From: Rubrivirga litoralis
GTDB lineage: Bacteria; Bacteroidota; Rhodothermia; Rhodothermales; Rubricoccaceae
Reading direction: 5' to 3'
Length of the DNA: 64,000 nucleotides
Assembly: GCF_031846415.1 (NCBI RefSeq)
Contig: NZ_JAVRHT010000013.1
Location: 1-64,000 of the forward strand
Shown: positions 53,303 to 61,127 of the stretch, in pieces
Layout: every line of letters starts with the position of its first letter
Numbering within the stretch: position 1 is the first letter of the stretch
Made by a program: the position numbers and the translations under genes
Notes under the pieces: model-generated
The model's database searches: none
What the model saw: the letters and a program-made list of their open reading frames with translations, nothing else
Told to the model about the DNA's origin: nothing

Positions 53303-54325
53303 TTATCCCTCCGTCAGCTGGTCGTAGCGGGTGCGGAGGAGCTTGACGTCCTCCCACGTGGGCCGCTTCCACTGGGGGTTGCGGAGGAGCGCGGCGGGGT
53401 GGTACGTGACCAGGAGCGGGAGGCCGTAGAAGTCCTGGAACGTCCCGCGGAGGGACGCCAGCGACGACTTCTTCCCCAGCAGCCCGTTCCCGGCGCTCTT
53501 GCCGACGGCGAGGAGCACCTTGGGGCGGACGAGCGCGATCTGCTTGTAGAGGATCGGGATGTGGGCCTCGACCTCGTCGGCGAGCGGGTCTCGGTTGTTC
53601 GGCGGTCGGCTCTTGAGGATGTTCGTGATGTAGACCTCGGGGCGCTTAAAGAGGACGGCCTCCAGGATCTTGTCCAGGAGCTGCCCGCTCCGGCCGACGA
53701 ACGGCTCGCCTTGGCGGTCCTCGTCGGCGCCCGGGGCCTCGCCGATGACCATGAGGTCGGCGTCGGGGTCGCCGGTGCCCAGGACCGGGTGGATCCGGTC
53801 GCGGTCGATGGGGACGAGCTCGGTCTCGTCGAGCCAGGCGTAGACCTCGTCGAGCGAGGTCATGTCGCGGAGCGGGGAGTCCTCGGGGATGAGGGCCTCG
53901 ATCCGCTCGTAGGGCGAGAGGGCCTCGTCCTGGCTGGGGTCGGGGAGGGCTCCAAACAGGTCGGGCACGTCGTCGGGGGAAGCGGGGGCGTCGGGGGGCG
54001 GGGTGGCCTCTTGGGGCTCGGGCGCCGGAGTGGGCGCCCCGCCCCGCCGGGGCGTCTCGGGCGGGGCGGCCGTCGGGAGGTGACCCTCGGCTTGCCGTTG
54101 GCCGGCAGGAAGGGGGGGCTCGTCGGGGGCGGGGGGCGCGGCCTCTGCGAGGAGCGGCGGCTCGTCGGCGAGGGGCTCCCACTCGGGCCGCTCTTCGGCG
54201 AGGGCCGCCGCCGCCGCGGGCTCGGCGCCCGCGCGGTACCGCGTCGGCCCGACGATGGCGCGCTGGAGCGCGAGGAGGCCGCGGGCCTCTCGGAGCAGGT
54301 CGGGGAGAGAGGCGGCGTCGGCCAC
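53303..54325 (-). CDS. uracil-DNA glycosylase, family-4 type, without cysteines
   Basis: 340 residues. A Pro/Glu-rich disordered region spans about residues 30-135. The catalytic domain has motif A GEAPGADEDRQGEPFVG (from residue 195), KSRPPNNRDP, LLAVGKSAGNGLLG, and motif B VTYHPAALLRNP (about 306-317), as in family-4 UDGs. Family-4 enzymes normally hold a 4Fe-4S cluster through four cysteines; this protein has no cysteine at all, with Ser (KSRPP) and His (EAHIP) at two of those sites. It should still remove uracil from DNA. Followed downstream by dnaB. Confidence 0.9.
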   Translation of the reverse strand: MADAASLPDLLREARGLLALQRAIVGPTRYRAGAEPAAAAALAEERPEWEPLADEPPLLAEAAPPAPDEPPLPAGQRQAEGHLPTAAPPETPRRGGAPTPAPEPQEATPPPDAPASPDDVPDLFGALPDPSQDEALSPYERIEALIPEDSPLRDMTSLDEVYAWLDETELVPIDRDRIHPVLGTGDPDADLMVIGEAPGADEDRQGEPFVGRSGQLLDKILEAVLFKRPEVYITNILKSRPPNNRDPLADEVEAHIPILYKQIALVRPKVLLAVGKSAGNGLLGKKSSLASLRGTFQDFYGLPLLVTYHPAALLRNPQWKRPTWEDVKLLRTRYDQLTEG

Positions 54326-54465
54326 GGGTACGGTCGGGGGGACCGGTCAATGTATCGGGCGGGGCGGCCCTCCGCAACGGCGGTGGATAAGGGTGTGGAC
54401 AACCCGCTCGACCTTCACCGCCCCGCCCCGCGGCGGAGGAGCGGCTGTCGTAGAGCGACGTGCAG

Positions 54466-54543
54466 GGAGGTACAGGGTACTCGGTACGAGGTACATGCGC
54501 CGAGGCCAGATTGGGCCGTCCCTCGTACCCCGTACCGACTCAA
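54466..54543. repeat. mirrored GGTACNN arrays upstream of UDG
   Basis: Left arm GGTACAG-GGTACTC-GGTACGA-GGTACAT, middle part of 30 bp with TGCGCCGAGGCC, right arm (opposite strand) GGTACGG-GGTACGA. Lies in the spacer between the UDG start (54325) and the SGNH hydrolase stop (54614), together with further GC motifs. Confidence 0.82.
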
Positions 54544-54613
54544 AGGGTGCCCTAAGCGCCACCCCGCCCGCAGAGCACTTCGAGCGGGGCGGGCACGGAA
54601 CTGCCCCCTCCTC

Positions 54614-55273
54614 TCAGGCCCCGAGCGCGGCGCGGACGGCCGGCGCGATCCGCTCGGCCCAGGCGGCGTAGGCCGCCCCGCTCGGGTGGAGGCCGTCGGC
54701 GGCGACGAGCGCGCCCTGCTCCCGCGAGAGGGCCGTGACGTCGACCCACCTCGCCCCGGCGGCGTCGGCCTCGGCGCGGGCGGCGGCGTTGAAGGCGTCG
54801 ACCTCGCGGCCGATCTCGGCCGGCGTCCGCACGGGCACGTCGGCGTCCTCGGGCGGGGCGGCGCCGTGCGGCGTGCGGCCCCAGTCGGGGATCGAGACGA
54901 CGACGACGCGCTCCGCCCTGCCCGTTTGCGGTCCGCCGGTTTGCGGTCCGCCTGCGAGGGCGACGGCGCGCGCGAGGAGGGCGGCGAACCGGGCGCGGTA
55001 GGCGTCGGCGTCGGGCCGCCGGTACTGGTCGTTCACGCCGATGAGGAGCGTCACGGCGTTGGCGGGCTCGGACAGACCGCGATCCGGCGGGGCGGCGTCG
55101 AGGGCGGCGGCGAGGTCCTCGGTCGTCCACCCGGTCTGCGCGACGACCGTGGGCGGGGCGACGTTGAGGCCGTCCGTGCGGAGGGCGGCGGCGACGCGGG
55201 CGGGCCACGCCTCGTCGGGCGCGACGCCCTCGCCGACCGTGTACGAGTCGCCCAGGCAGAGGAGGCGCGTCAC
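54614..55273 (-). CDS. SGNH/GDSL hydrolase
   Basis: 219 residues, no signal peptide. Block I CLGDSYTVGEGV (Ser nucleophile), block III GVNDQYR, block V DGLHPSG (Asp, His). An esterase or lysophospholipase-type enzyme; the substrate is unknown. It contains a duplicated pentapeptide, GGPQTGGPQTG, from a short DNA repeat near 54930. ATGA overlap with the coaBC stop suggests co-translation. Confidence 0.92.
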   Translation of the reverse strand: MTRLLCLGDSYTVGEGVAPDEAWPARVAAALRTDGLNVAPPTVVAQTGWTTEDLAAALDAAPPDRGLSEPANAVTLLIGVNDQYRRPDADAYRARFAALLARAVALAGGPQTGGPQTGRAERVVVVSIPDWGRTPHGAAPPEDADVPVRTPAEIGREVDAFNAAARAEADAAGARWVDVTALSREQGALVAADGLHPSGAAYAAWAERIAPAVRAALGA

Positions 55274-56592
55274 GCGGGCGGGGCGGCGTCGTGCGGGGCG
55301 GCCGTGACCACGTCGAGGAGCGCCGCGGCAATCTCGGCCTTGGGCGCCGTCGCGATCTCGACGCGCTGGCCGCCCCGCCCGAGCAGCGTCAGGCGGTTGG
55401 TGCCGGTGCCGAAGCCCGCGCCCGGCTCGCCCTGCACGTTGAGGGCGATCCAGTCGAGCCGCTTCCGCTCCAGTTTGGCGCGCGCGTGGGCGTCGCCGTC
55501 GTGCGTTTCGAGGGCGAAGCCGACGAGCGTCTGGCCGTCGCGGCGGCGCTCGCCGAGCGCGGCGAGAACGTCGGGCGTGCGGCGGAGGCGGAGCACGAGG
55601 TCGCCCTCGCCCTTTTTCAGCTTCTGGTCCGAGGGCTCGGCCGGCGCGTAGTCGCTCACGGCCGCCGCCGCGACCACGAGGTCGGCCTCGACGGCGAGCG
55701 CGGCCGCCAGCATCTCGTCGGCCGTCTCGACGTCGACGCGCTCGACGCCGGGCGGGGTGGCGAGCGTGACCGGTCCCGCGACGAGCGTCACGCGCGCGCC
55801 GCGCCGCGCCGCGGCCTCGGCGACAGCGAACCCCATGGTCCCGGTCGAGCTATTGGACAGGAACCGGACCGGGTCGATGGCCTCGCGCGTCGGTCCGGCG
55901 GTGACGAGGACGCGGACGCCGGAGAGGGATGGGGGATGGAGGATGGAGGGATGAGCGCTCCCGCCCGGCTTTGGACCCTCTGCCCATCCCTCTTCATCCC
56001 TCCCCATTCCCGATCCCTCCCCGCCCCGCCCGGGCGGGGCGGCCAGCCACTCGCCGATCCGCCGCGCGAGGTCCTCGGGCTCCGGCAGGCGGCCGTCGCC
56101 GACGAGCCCCGACGCCAGTTCCCCGTGGGCGGGGTGGACGACCGTCACGCCGTCGGCCTGGAGCGTCGCCACGTTGCGCCGGGTGGCCGGGTGGCCCCAC
56201 ATGTCGTGGTCCATGGCCGGCGCCACCAGGACCGGGCACCGCGCCGAGAGCACGACGGCCGTGAGCATCGAGTCGCAGAAGCCGCCGGCCAGCTTCGCCA
56301 GCGTCTGCGCCGTCGCCGGGGCGACGACGACGCCGTCGGCCCAGAGCCCGAGCTCGACGTGCTTGGTCCACGCCGTCTGCGCCGCGCCGGCGTCGGGGAA
56401 CAGCGGCCCGAGCACCTCGCGCCCGGCCAGCGTCGCGACGGTCAGCGGCGGGATAAAGCGGGCCGCCGCCGCCGTCATCACCGGCTGGACGTCCGCCCCG
56501 CCCTTGACGAGGCGCCGCACGAGGTCGGCGGCTTTATAGGCCGCGATGCTCCCCGTGATGCCGAGGACGATCTTTTTGCCTTCGAGCGGCAC
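55270..56592 (-). CDS. coaBC: bifunctional phosphopantothenoylcysteine decarboxylase / ligase
   Basis: 440 residues. The N-terminal CoaC flavoprotein domain (VLGITGSIAAYKAADLVRRL, PAMDHDMW) decarboxylates phosphopantothenoylcysteine; the C-terminal CoaB domain (VLVTAGPTREAIDPVRFLSNSSTGTMG, LVVAAAAVSDYAP, KLKKGEGDL) joins cysteine to phosphopantothenate. Steps of coenzyme A synthesis. The linker (residues about 190-224) is longer than normal and is encoded by a mirrored GGGATNN repeat element of the type otherwise found between genes. It follows rpoZ at about 70 bp, in the arrangement gmk-rpoZ-coaBC that is common in bacteria. Confidence 0.96.
   Translation of the reverse strand: MPLEGKKIVLGITGSIAAYKAADLVRRLVKGGADVQPVMTAAAARFIPPLTVATLAGREVLGPLFPDAGAAQTAWTKHVELGLWADGVVVAPATAQTLAKLAGGFCDSMLTAVVLSARCPVLVAPAMDHDMWGHPATRRNVATLQADGVTVVHPAHGELASGLVGDGRLPEPEDLARRIGEWLAAPPGRGGEGSGMGRDEEGWAEGPKPGGSAHPSILHPPSLSGVRVLVTAGPTREAIDPVRFLSNSSTGTMGFAVAEAAARRGARVTLVAGPVTLATPPGVERVDVETADEMLAAALAVEADLVVAAAAVSDYAPAEPSDQKLKKGEGDLVLRLRRTPDVLAALGERRRDGQTLVGFALETHDGDAHARAKLERKRLDWIALNVQGEPGAGFGTGTNRLTLLGRGGQRVEIATAPKAEIAAALLDVVTAAPHDAAPPA
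55922..56026. repeat. mirrored GGGATNN element inside coaBC
   Basis: Left arm at 55922-55954 (GAGGGATGG, GGGATGGA, GGATGGA, GGGATGAG), right arm 55982-56021 reading GGGATCG, GGGAATG, GGGATGAA, GAGGGAT on the opposite strand, with a GC-motif run beginning just after. The whole element is in frame (no stop) and encodes the CoaC-CoaB linker. Confidence 0.8.
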
Positions 56593-56661
56593 AGCGGGGC
56601 GGGGTGGAGCCGTCGCTCTTCGGGGGAGGACGCACCCCGTACCAAGTACCCTGTACCAGCT

Positions 56662-56973
56662 CTAGGCTCCGTCGCCTTCGCTGGCGGTCGGGTTGCGGAA
56701 GTAGAGCTCGCCGTCCTGGAGCTCCTCGATGGCCGCGCGGCTGGGCTTCGGCTGGCGCTCGTACTCGAGCGAGATGCGGAGCTGGTCCTCGTTCGAGCGG
56801 AGCTCCTCGGCCGGGTCGAGCGCGAGGTCCTCGAAGTAGCTCAGCCGCTGGTCGAGCTCGGCCTTCGTCTTCGAGGCGAGCTGGCGCGCTCGCTTCGAGA
56901 TCACCGTCACGGTCTCGTAGAGGTTGCCGGTCTCGTCGGCCAGCTTCGTCGTGTCGAGGGTCTGGATCGCCAT
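56662..56973 (-). CDS. rpoZ: RNA polymerase omega subunit family protein
   Basis: 103 residues. IQTLDTTKLADETGNLYETVTVISKRARQLASKTKAELDQRL is the Bacteroidota-type omega signature; the C-terminus (RQPKPSRAAIEELQDGELYFRN) also matches. Omega helps assemble RNA polymerase. Placed between gmk and coaBC as in many genomes. A GGTACNN half-array (56633-56661) follows its stop codon. Confidence 0.9.
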   Translation of the reverse strand: MAIQTLDTTKLADETGNLYETVTVISKRARQLASKTKAELDQRLSYFEDLALDPAEELRSNEDQLRISLEYERQPKPSRAAIEELQDGELYFRNPTASEGDGA

Positions 56974-57030
56974 GGGTCGGAGGGGGAGCGGGTAGCTAGA
57001 GAGCGTACGCGCGGGCGGGGCGGGGCGGGG

Positions 57031-57597
57031 CTAAGAATCCAGGAAAGCGCGGACGCGCGCGGTCGTCTCGCCGACGGCCCGCTCCAAATCGTCGTTGACG
57101 ACGGTCGCGTCGAACTCGTGGGCGTAGCCGAGCTCCATCTTGGCCCGTTCGAGGCGGACGGCGATCCGCTCCTCGTCCTCGGTCCCGCGCGCGTGGAGCC
57201 GGTCGGCGAGGGCGGCCAGGCTGGGCGGCTCGACGAAGAGCGTGAGCGCGGCGCCGCCGAAGAGCCGCTTCACGTTGAGCGCCCCCTTGACGTCGATGTC
57301 CAAGACTACGGCGCGGACGCCCTCGGCCCGCGCCGTTCGCTCGACCTCCTCGCGGAGCGTCCCGTAGAACCGGCCGGGGTAGACCTCCTCGTGCTCGACG
57401 AAGTCGCCGGCGCTCAGGCGGTGCAGGAACTCCTCGGGCGAGAGGAAAAAGTAGTCGACCCCGTGGGCCTCGGCTGGGCGCGGCTCGCGCGTCGTCGCGC
57501 TCACCGAGAACTGGAGGCCGGGCACCTCGGCCATCAGCCGCCGCGCGATCGTCGTCTTGCCGGCGCCGCTCGGGGCGGTGAGCACGAGGAGCTTCAT
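57031..57597 (-). CDS. gmk: guanylate kinase
   Basis: 188 residues. P-loop APSGAGKTT (residues 8-16), GMP-binding SVSATTREPRPAEAHGVDYFFLSPEEF, EVYPGRFYGTLREEVE, VLDIDVKGALNVKR, VNDDLERA. Phosphorylates GMP to GDP. The ATG at 57597 gives the standard N-terminus; a repeat array begins 3 bp upstream. First of the gmk-rpoZ-coaBC set, after yicC, an association common in many bacteria. Confidence 0.96.
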   Translation of the reverse strand: MKLLVLTAPSGAGKTTIARRLMAEVPGLQFSVSATTREPRPAEAHGVDYFFLSPEEFLHRLSAGDFVEHEEVYPGRFYGTLREEVERTARAEGVRAVVLDIDVKGALNVKRLFGGAALTLFVEPPSLAALADRLHARGTEDEERIAVRLERAKMELGYAHEFDATVVNDDLERAVGETTARVRAFLDS

Positions 57598-57695
57598 GAG
57601 AACGCTGAACGATGAATGATGAACGACGAAGGGGCGGGGTGGGCGGTCTCGCTCGTCGAACACCCCTTCAGCATTCGCCGTTCAGCGTTCAGCGT
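57598..57695. repeat. mirrored GAAYGNN heptad arrays between gmk and yicC
   Basis: Left arm, exact 7-nt units GAACGCT-GAACGAT-GAATGAT-GAACGAC-GAAGGGG, begins beside the gmk start codon. The right arm, read on the opposite strand from the yicC stop, is GAACGCT-GAACGCT-GAACGGC-GAATGCT-GAAGGGG: five units with the same final GAAGGGG. A GGGCGGGGTGG motif lies in the loop. The best-formed element of this class in the window. Confidence 0.92.
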
Positions 57696-58574
57696 TCAGA
57701 CCACGTTCTGGACCTGCTCGCGGATCTTCTCGACCTCCTCCTTCATGGCGACCGCGAGCCGCGTGAGCTCGGCGTCGTTGGCCTTCGAGCCGACCGTGTT
57801 GACCTCGCGGCCGATCTCCTGGGCGAGAAAGTTGAGCCGCCGCCCCACCGGCTCGTCCAGCGCCAGCGCCTCACGGAACTGGCCCAGGTGCGACCGCAGG
57901 CGGACGGCCTCCTCGGTCACGTCGAGCCGGTCGGCGAGCAGGACGGCTTCGGCTTCGAGGCGGCCGGGTTCGAGCTGCCCCGCCGCCACGAACTCGTCGA
58001 GGCGCTCGTGGAGCCGCGCGCGGGCCTCCGTGGTCCGCTCCGGCGCCCGCGCCTCGACGGCCGCCGCCCCGCCCTCGATGGCGTCGGCGCGGGCGGCGAG
58101 GTCGTCACGGAGCGCCGCGCCCTCGGCCCGGCGCATGGCGTCGAGGGCGCCGAGCGCCTCGGCCAGCGCCGCCTGGACCGCCCGCCACCCCGCCCCGTCG
58201 TCGGGGGCGGGGCGGGCCACGAGCACGTCGGGCAGGCGGAGCACGTCGGCCAGCGTGACGGCGGCGGCGCCGAGCCCGGCGGCCTCGGCCGCCTCGCGGA
58301 GCAGGGCGCCCGCCGCGCGGGCCGTCTCGGCGTCCACGCGCAGGCCGCTCGCCGCCCCGCCCGCGCGGCTCAGCGACACGTGGACGGTCGCCGTGCCGCG
58401 CCCGATGGCCTCTTTGACGGTGGACTGCACGGCCGTCTCGTGCTCGGCCAGGTCGCCCAGCCCGCGGACCGTGGCCTCGGCGTAGCGGCCGTTGACGGTG
58501 CGGACCTCGACGGTCGCCTCGGCGCCGTCGGCGGCGGCGCTCCCCCGCCCGAACCCGGTCATGCTGCGGATCAT
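57696..58574 (-). CDS. YicC family endoribonuclease
   Basis: 292 residues. N-terminus MIRSMTGFGRG is the family signature; the C-terminus DRLDVTEEAVRLRSHLGQFREAL, GRRLNFLAQEIGREVNTVGSKAND, and MKEEVEKIREQVQNV matches DUF1732. Family members (YicC, YloC) are RNases involved in RNA turnover. Located immediately upstream of gmk, as in many genomes. The frame is open past the tRNA but that part is not coding. Confidence 0.95.
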   Translation of the reverse strand: MIRSMTGFGRGSAAADGAEATVEVRTVNGRYAEATVRGLGDLAEHETAVQSTVKEAIGRGTATVHVSLSRAGGAASGLRVDAETARAAGALLREAAEAAGLGAAAVTLADVLRLPDVLVARPAPDDGAGWRAVQAALAEALGALDAMRRAEGAALRDDLAARADAIEGGAAAVEARAPERTTEARARLHERLDEFVAAGQLEPGRLEAEAVLLADRLDVTEEAVRLRSHLGQFREALALDEPVGRRLNFLAQEIGREVNTVGSKANDAELTRLAVAMKEEVEKIREQVQNVV

Positions 58575-58618
58575 GGGGCGGGGCGGGGCAGAACGGGGCG
58601 GGGCGGTCGGTACGGAAG

Positions 58619-58648
58619 AGCCCCGGCCTGCGGGGCAGGGCCGGGGCT
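58619..58648 (-). terminator. intrinsic terminator-like hairpin after tRNA-Ser
   Basis: Perfect 10-bp inverted repeat AGCCCCGGCC / GGCCGGGGCT with a 10-nt loop. On the minus strand it lies just downstream of the tRNA 3' end and is followed by a short CTTCC. It separates the tRNA transcript from yicC. Confidence 0.7.
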
Positions 58649-58653
58649 CCGTG

Positions 58654-58741
58654 CGGAGAGAGAGGGATTCGAACCCTCGGTACCGGAAACCGGCACACGC
58701 GCTTTCCAGGCGCGCCCCTTCAGCCACTCGGGCACCTCTCC
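58654..58741 (-). tRNA. tRNA-Ser (anticodon GGA)
   Basis: 88-nt class II tRNA without an encoded CCA. Acceptor arms GGAGAGG and TCTCTCC pair (58735-58741 with 58655-58661), discriminator G, D arm GCCCGAGTGGCTGAAGG, anticodon stem GCGC..CTGGAAAGCGC with GGA at 58705-58707, long variable arm (GTGCCGGTTTCCGGTACC) and T arm GAGGGTTCGAATCCCTC. Reads UCC and UCU codons. Lies between frr and yicC. Confidence 0.96.
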
Positions 58742-58844
58742 GGGGAATGCGGAATGAGGAATGTAGAACGCGGAAGGGAGTCCGAGAGCCGCCCCGCCCG
58801 TCCTGACGGCCCCTTCACCATTCCGCGTTCTCACTTCCACATTC
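58742..58844. repeat. mirrored GAAYGNN heptad arrays between tRNA-Ser and frr
   Basis: Left arm from the tRNA edge: GAATGCG-GAATGAG-GAATGTA-GAACGCG-GAAGGGA. Right arm, read on the other strand from the frr stop: GAATGTG-GAAGTGA-GAACGCG-GAATGGT-GAAGGGG. The centre contains CCGCCCCGCCC. Same word and unit number as the gmk-yicC element. Confidence 0.9.
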
Positions 58845-59414
58845 CTAGACCTTCATGATGTCGGCCTCCTTGGCCTCGAGCGTCCGGTCGATGCGGCCCG
58901 TGTAGCGGTCGGTCATCTCCTGGAGCCCGCCCTCGGCCTCGTACTCCATGTCCTCGGAGAGCGACTCGGCCCGCGACGTCTTCTTGATCTGGTCCTTGGC
59001 CGTGCGGCGCGCGTTGCGGATCGAGATTTTGGCCTCCTCGCCCTTGGTCCGGGCCGTCTTGGCGAGGTCGCGGCGGCGCTCCTCGGTCAGCGGCGGGATC
59101 GAGATCAGGATCTGCTGACCGTTGTTGGTCGGGTTCAGGCCCAGGTTCGCGTTCGCGATCCCGCGCTCGATGGCCCCGATCGTCCCCTTGTCGTACGGGG
59201 CGACCGTGAGGAGGTCGGCCTGGGGCGCGGCCACGTTCGCCACCTGGTTCAGCGGCATCGTGCTCCCGTACGCCTCCACGCGGACGCTGTCGAGCATCTG
59301 AGGCGCGGCGCGGCCGGCGCGGACCGTCGCGAGCTCGCTGACGAGGTGGTCGAGGGCGGCGTCCATCTGCATCTCGGCCTCGTCGAGGGCCTCCTGGAGC
59401 TGCGGGTCGATCAT
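58845..59414 (-). CDS. frr: ribosome recycling factor
   Basis: 189 residues, full length. RRF signatures: DHLVSELATVRAGRAAPQMLDSVRVEAYGS, PLNQVANVAAPQADLLTVAPYD, IPPLTEERRRDLAKTA, KISIRNARRTAKDQIKK. With EF-G it splits the post-termination ribosome. Downstream of pyrH, about 75 bp away, as part of the rpsB-tsf-pyrH-frr order. Confidence 0.97.
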   Translation of the reverse strand: MIDPQLQEALDEAEMQMDAALDHLVSELATVRAGRAAPQMLDSVRVEAYGSTMPLNQVANVAAPQADLLTVAPYDKGTIGAIERGIANANLGLNPTNNGQQILISIPPLTEERRRDLAKTARTKGEEAKISIRNARRTAKDQIKKTSRAESLSEDMEYEAEGGLQEMTDRYTGRIDRTLEAKEADIMKV

Positions 59415-59489
59415 GGTGTGCGGGCGGGGTGGGGGGAGGAAAGCGCCCGCCCCGCCCGGGCCGTCTGCTCCGGGGCGGGGCGGGGCGGG

Positions 59490-60275
59490 CTAGGCGAAGA
59501 CGACGGGCTCGAGGTCGACGTCCCAGTGGACCGTCGTCCCGACGTTCTCGCCGCGCAGGACGCGCGTGAGGGCGCCCGGCCGGTTCATGTCGAACACGAT
59601 GAGCGGGAGCCCGCCCTCCTTGGCGAGCGTGACGGCCGTGAGGTCCATGACCTGGAGGTCGCGCTGGATGACCTCGGCGCCGTGGATCGTGTGGTAGCGC
59701 TGGGCGTCGGCGTCAGTCTCGGGGTCGGCCGTGAACACGCCGTCAACGCGGGTGCCCTTGAGGATGACCTCGGCGTCGACCTCGGCGGCGCGGAGCGCGG
59801 CGGCCGTGTCGGTCGAGAAGTAGGGGTGGCCGGTGCCGGCCCCGAACACGACGACCCGGCCCTTTTCGAGGTGGCGGATCGCGCGGCGGCGGATGAACGG
59901 CTCGGCGATCTCGTTCATGTCGATGGCCGAGACCAGCCGCGTGTCGAGGCCGACCGCTTCGAGCGCGTCTTGGAGCGCCATCGCGTTGATCATGGTCGCC
60001 AGCATGCCCATGTAGTCGGCGTGCGCGCGGCTCGACATCTGGGCGCCCTGCGGCGAGACGCCGCGGAAGATGTTGCCCCCGCCGATGACGAGCGCCACCT
60101 GGGCGCCGGCGTCGACGGCTTCTTTGACGTCGGCGGCGTAGCGGCCGAGGACGCCGTGGTCGATCCCGAACTCGCGCTCGCCGAGCAGGGCCTCCCCGCT
60201 CAGCTTGAGGAGCACGCGGCGGTACCGCAGGCCGCCGGTCGTCGTCGGGTGCTCGTCGTCGGCCTCGGGGGGCAT
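59490..60275 (-). CDS. pyrH: UMP kinase
   Basis: 261 residues. YRRVLLKLSGEALLG, LVIGGGNIFRG, MGMLATMINAMALQDALE, VVFGAGTGHPYFSTDTAAALRAAE, ILKGTRVDGVFTADPE, VMDLTAVTLAKEGGLPLIVFDMNRPG are the classical UMP kinase motifs of the amino-acid kinase fold. It makes UDP from UMP. A 20-residue N-terminal extension precedes the domain. Separated from tsf by two plus-strand genes, which is unusual. Confidence 0.97.
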   Translation of the reverse strand: MPPEADDEHPTTTGGLRYRRVLLKLSGEALLGEREFGIDHGVLGRYAADVKEAVDAGAQVALVIGGGNIFRGVSPQGAQMSSRAHADYMGMLATMINAMALQDALEAVGLDTRLVSAIDMNEIAEPFIRRRAIRHLEKGRVVVFGAGTGHPYFSTDTAAALRAAEVDAEVILKGTRVDGVFTADPETDADAQRYHTIHGAEVIQRDLQVMDLTAVTLAKEGGLPLIVFDMNRPGALTRVLRGENVGTTVHWDVDLEPVVFA

Positions 60276-60447
60276 GGGGGGCGGGGAGGCAGGACCAAAA
60301 AAGCCGCTCGGGCGGGGCGGCGGGGCACGCGGAAGGTACGCCGGCGCCGCGGCGCCGGGCAACGCAGCGGCGGCCGCCCCGCCCGAAATCGCCGCGTAGA
60401 GCGAGCCCGCCGGCGCCGTGGGCGGAGCCCAGCGGGGCGGGGCGGTT

Positions 60448-60455
60448 TAGCTTTG
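60448..60455 (+). promoter_or_regulatory. TAGCTTTG -7 box before the TetR gene
   Basis: An exact match to the Bacteroidota -7 consensus TAnnTTTG, about 31 bp before the ATG at 60486, in otherwise very GC-rich DNA. The best promoter-like site in the window. Confidence 0.5.
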
Positions 60456-60485
60456 GCCGCCCCGCCCGCGCGCTCCGCGTTGCCC

Positions 60486-61073
60486 ATGCCCGCCCCGCCC
60501 GCCGCCCCCGCCGACCCGCCCCGCCCCGGCGAGGGCTCGCGGGAGGTCACGCGCCGGGCGCTCCTGCGCGGCGCCCGGCGCCTGTTCTCCGAGCGGGGCT
60601 ACGACCACGTCGGCGTCCGCGAGATCGCGGCGACGGCGAACGTCAATGCGGCCCTCATCAACCGCTACTTCGGGTCGAAGCTGGGGCTGTTCCAGGAGGC
60701 CGTCGCCGAGAGCTTTACGGTCGGCAACCTCCTCGTCGGCGACCGCGCCACGCTGGGCGACCGCCTCGCGCGCTACCTCGTGCGGCCCCGGCCGGGCGGC
60801 TTCGACCCGACGCTCGTGCTCCTCCGCTCGGCCGCGTCGCCCGAGGCCGGCGGCGTCCTCCGCGCGGCGCTCGCCGACGACGTCGCCGCCCCGCTCGCGG
60901 CCTGGCTGGGCGGGGCGGACGCCCGGGAGCGGGCCGGGCTCGTCGCGGCCGTCCTGTTCGGGTTCGCGCTCGGGCGCGACGTGGCCGCCGTGCCGGCCCT
61001 CGCCGACGGCGACCGCGCGGCGCTCGCGGGCCACCTCGGCGCCGTCCTCCAGCGCCTCATCGACGGGGCCTAG
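60486..61073 (+). CDS. TetR family transcriptional regulator
   Basis: 195 residues. N-terminal helix-turn-helix: TRRALLRGARRLFSERGYDHVGVREIAATANVNAALINRYFGSKLGLFQEAV. The C-terminal ligand domain (about 75-195) is helical. Such proteins repress transport or catabolic genes when ligand-free. The regulated gene may be its own or the methyltransferase-like gene 54 bp downstream. The ATG after the low-complexity lead is chosen because the frame upstream overlaps pyrH antisense. Confidence 0.92.
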   Translation: MPAPPAAPADPPRPGEGSREVTRRALLRGARRLFSERGYDHVGVREIAATANVNAALINRYFGSKLGLFQEAVAESFTVGNLLVGDRATLGDRLARYLVRPRPGGFDPTLVLLRSAASPEAGGVLRAALADDVAAPLAAWLGGADARERAGLVAAVLFGFALGRDVAAVPALADGDRAALAGHLGAVLQRLIDGA

Positions 61074-61099
61074 CGGGCGGGGTGGCGGGTCGGGGGGCG

Positions 61100-61107
61100 T
61101 AGCTTGG
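61100..61107 (+). promoter_or_regulatory. TAGCTTGG element before the methyltransferase-like gene
   Basis: Related to TAnnTTTG; 20 bp before the ATG at 61128. Shares TAGCTT with the sites at 28662 and 60448. Confidence 0.38.
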
Positions 61108-61127
61108 CGGCTCTCCCCCGACGCACG

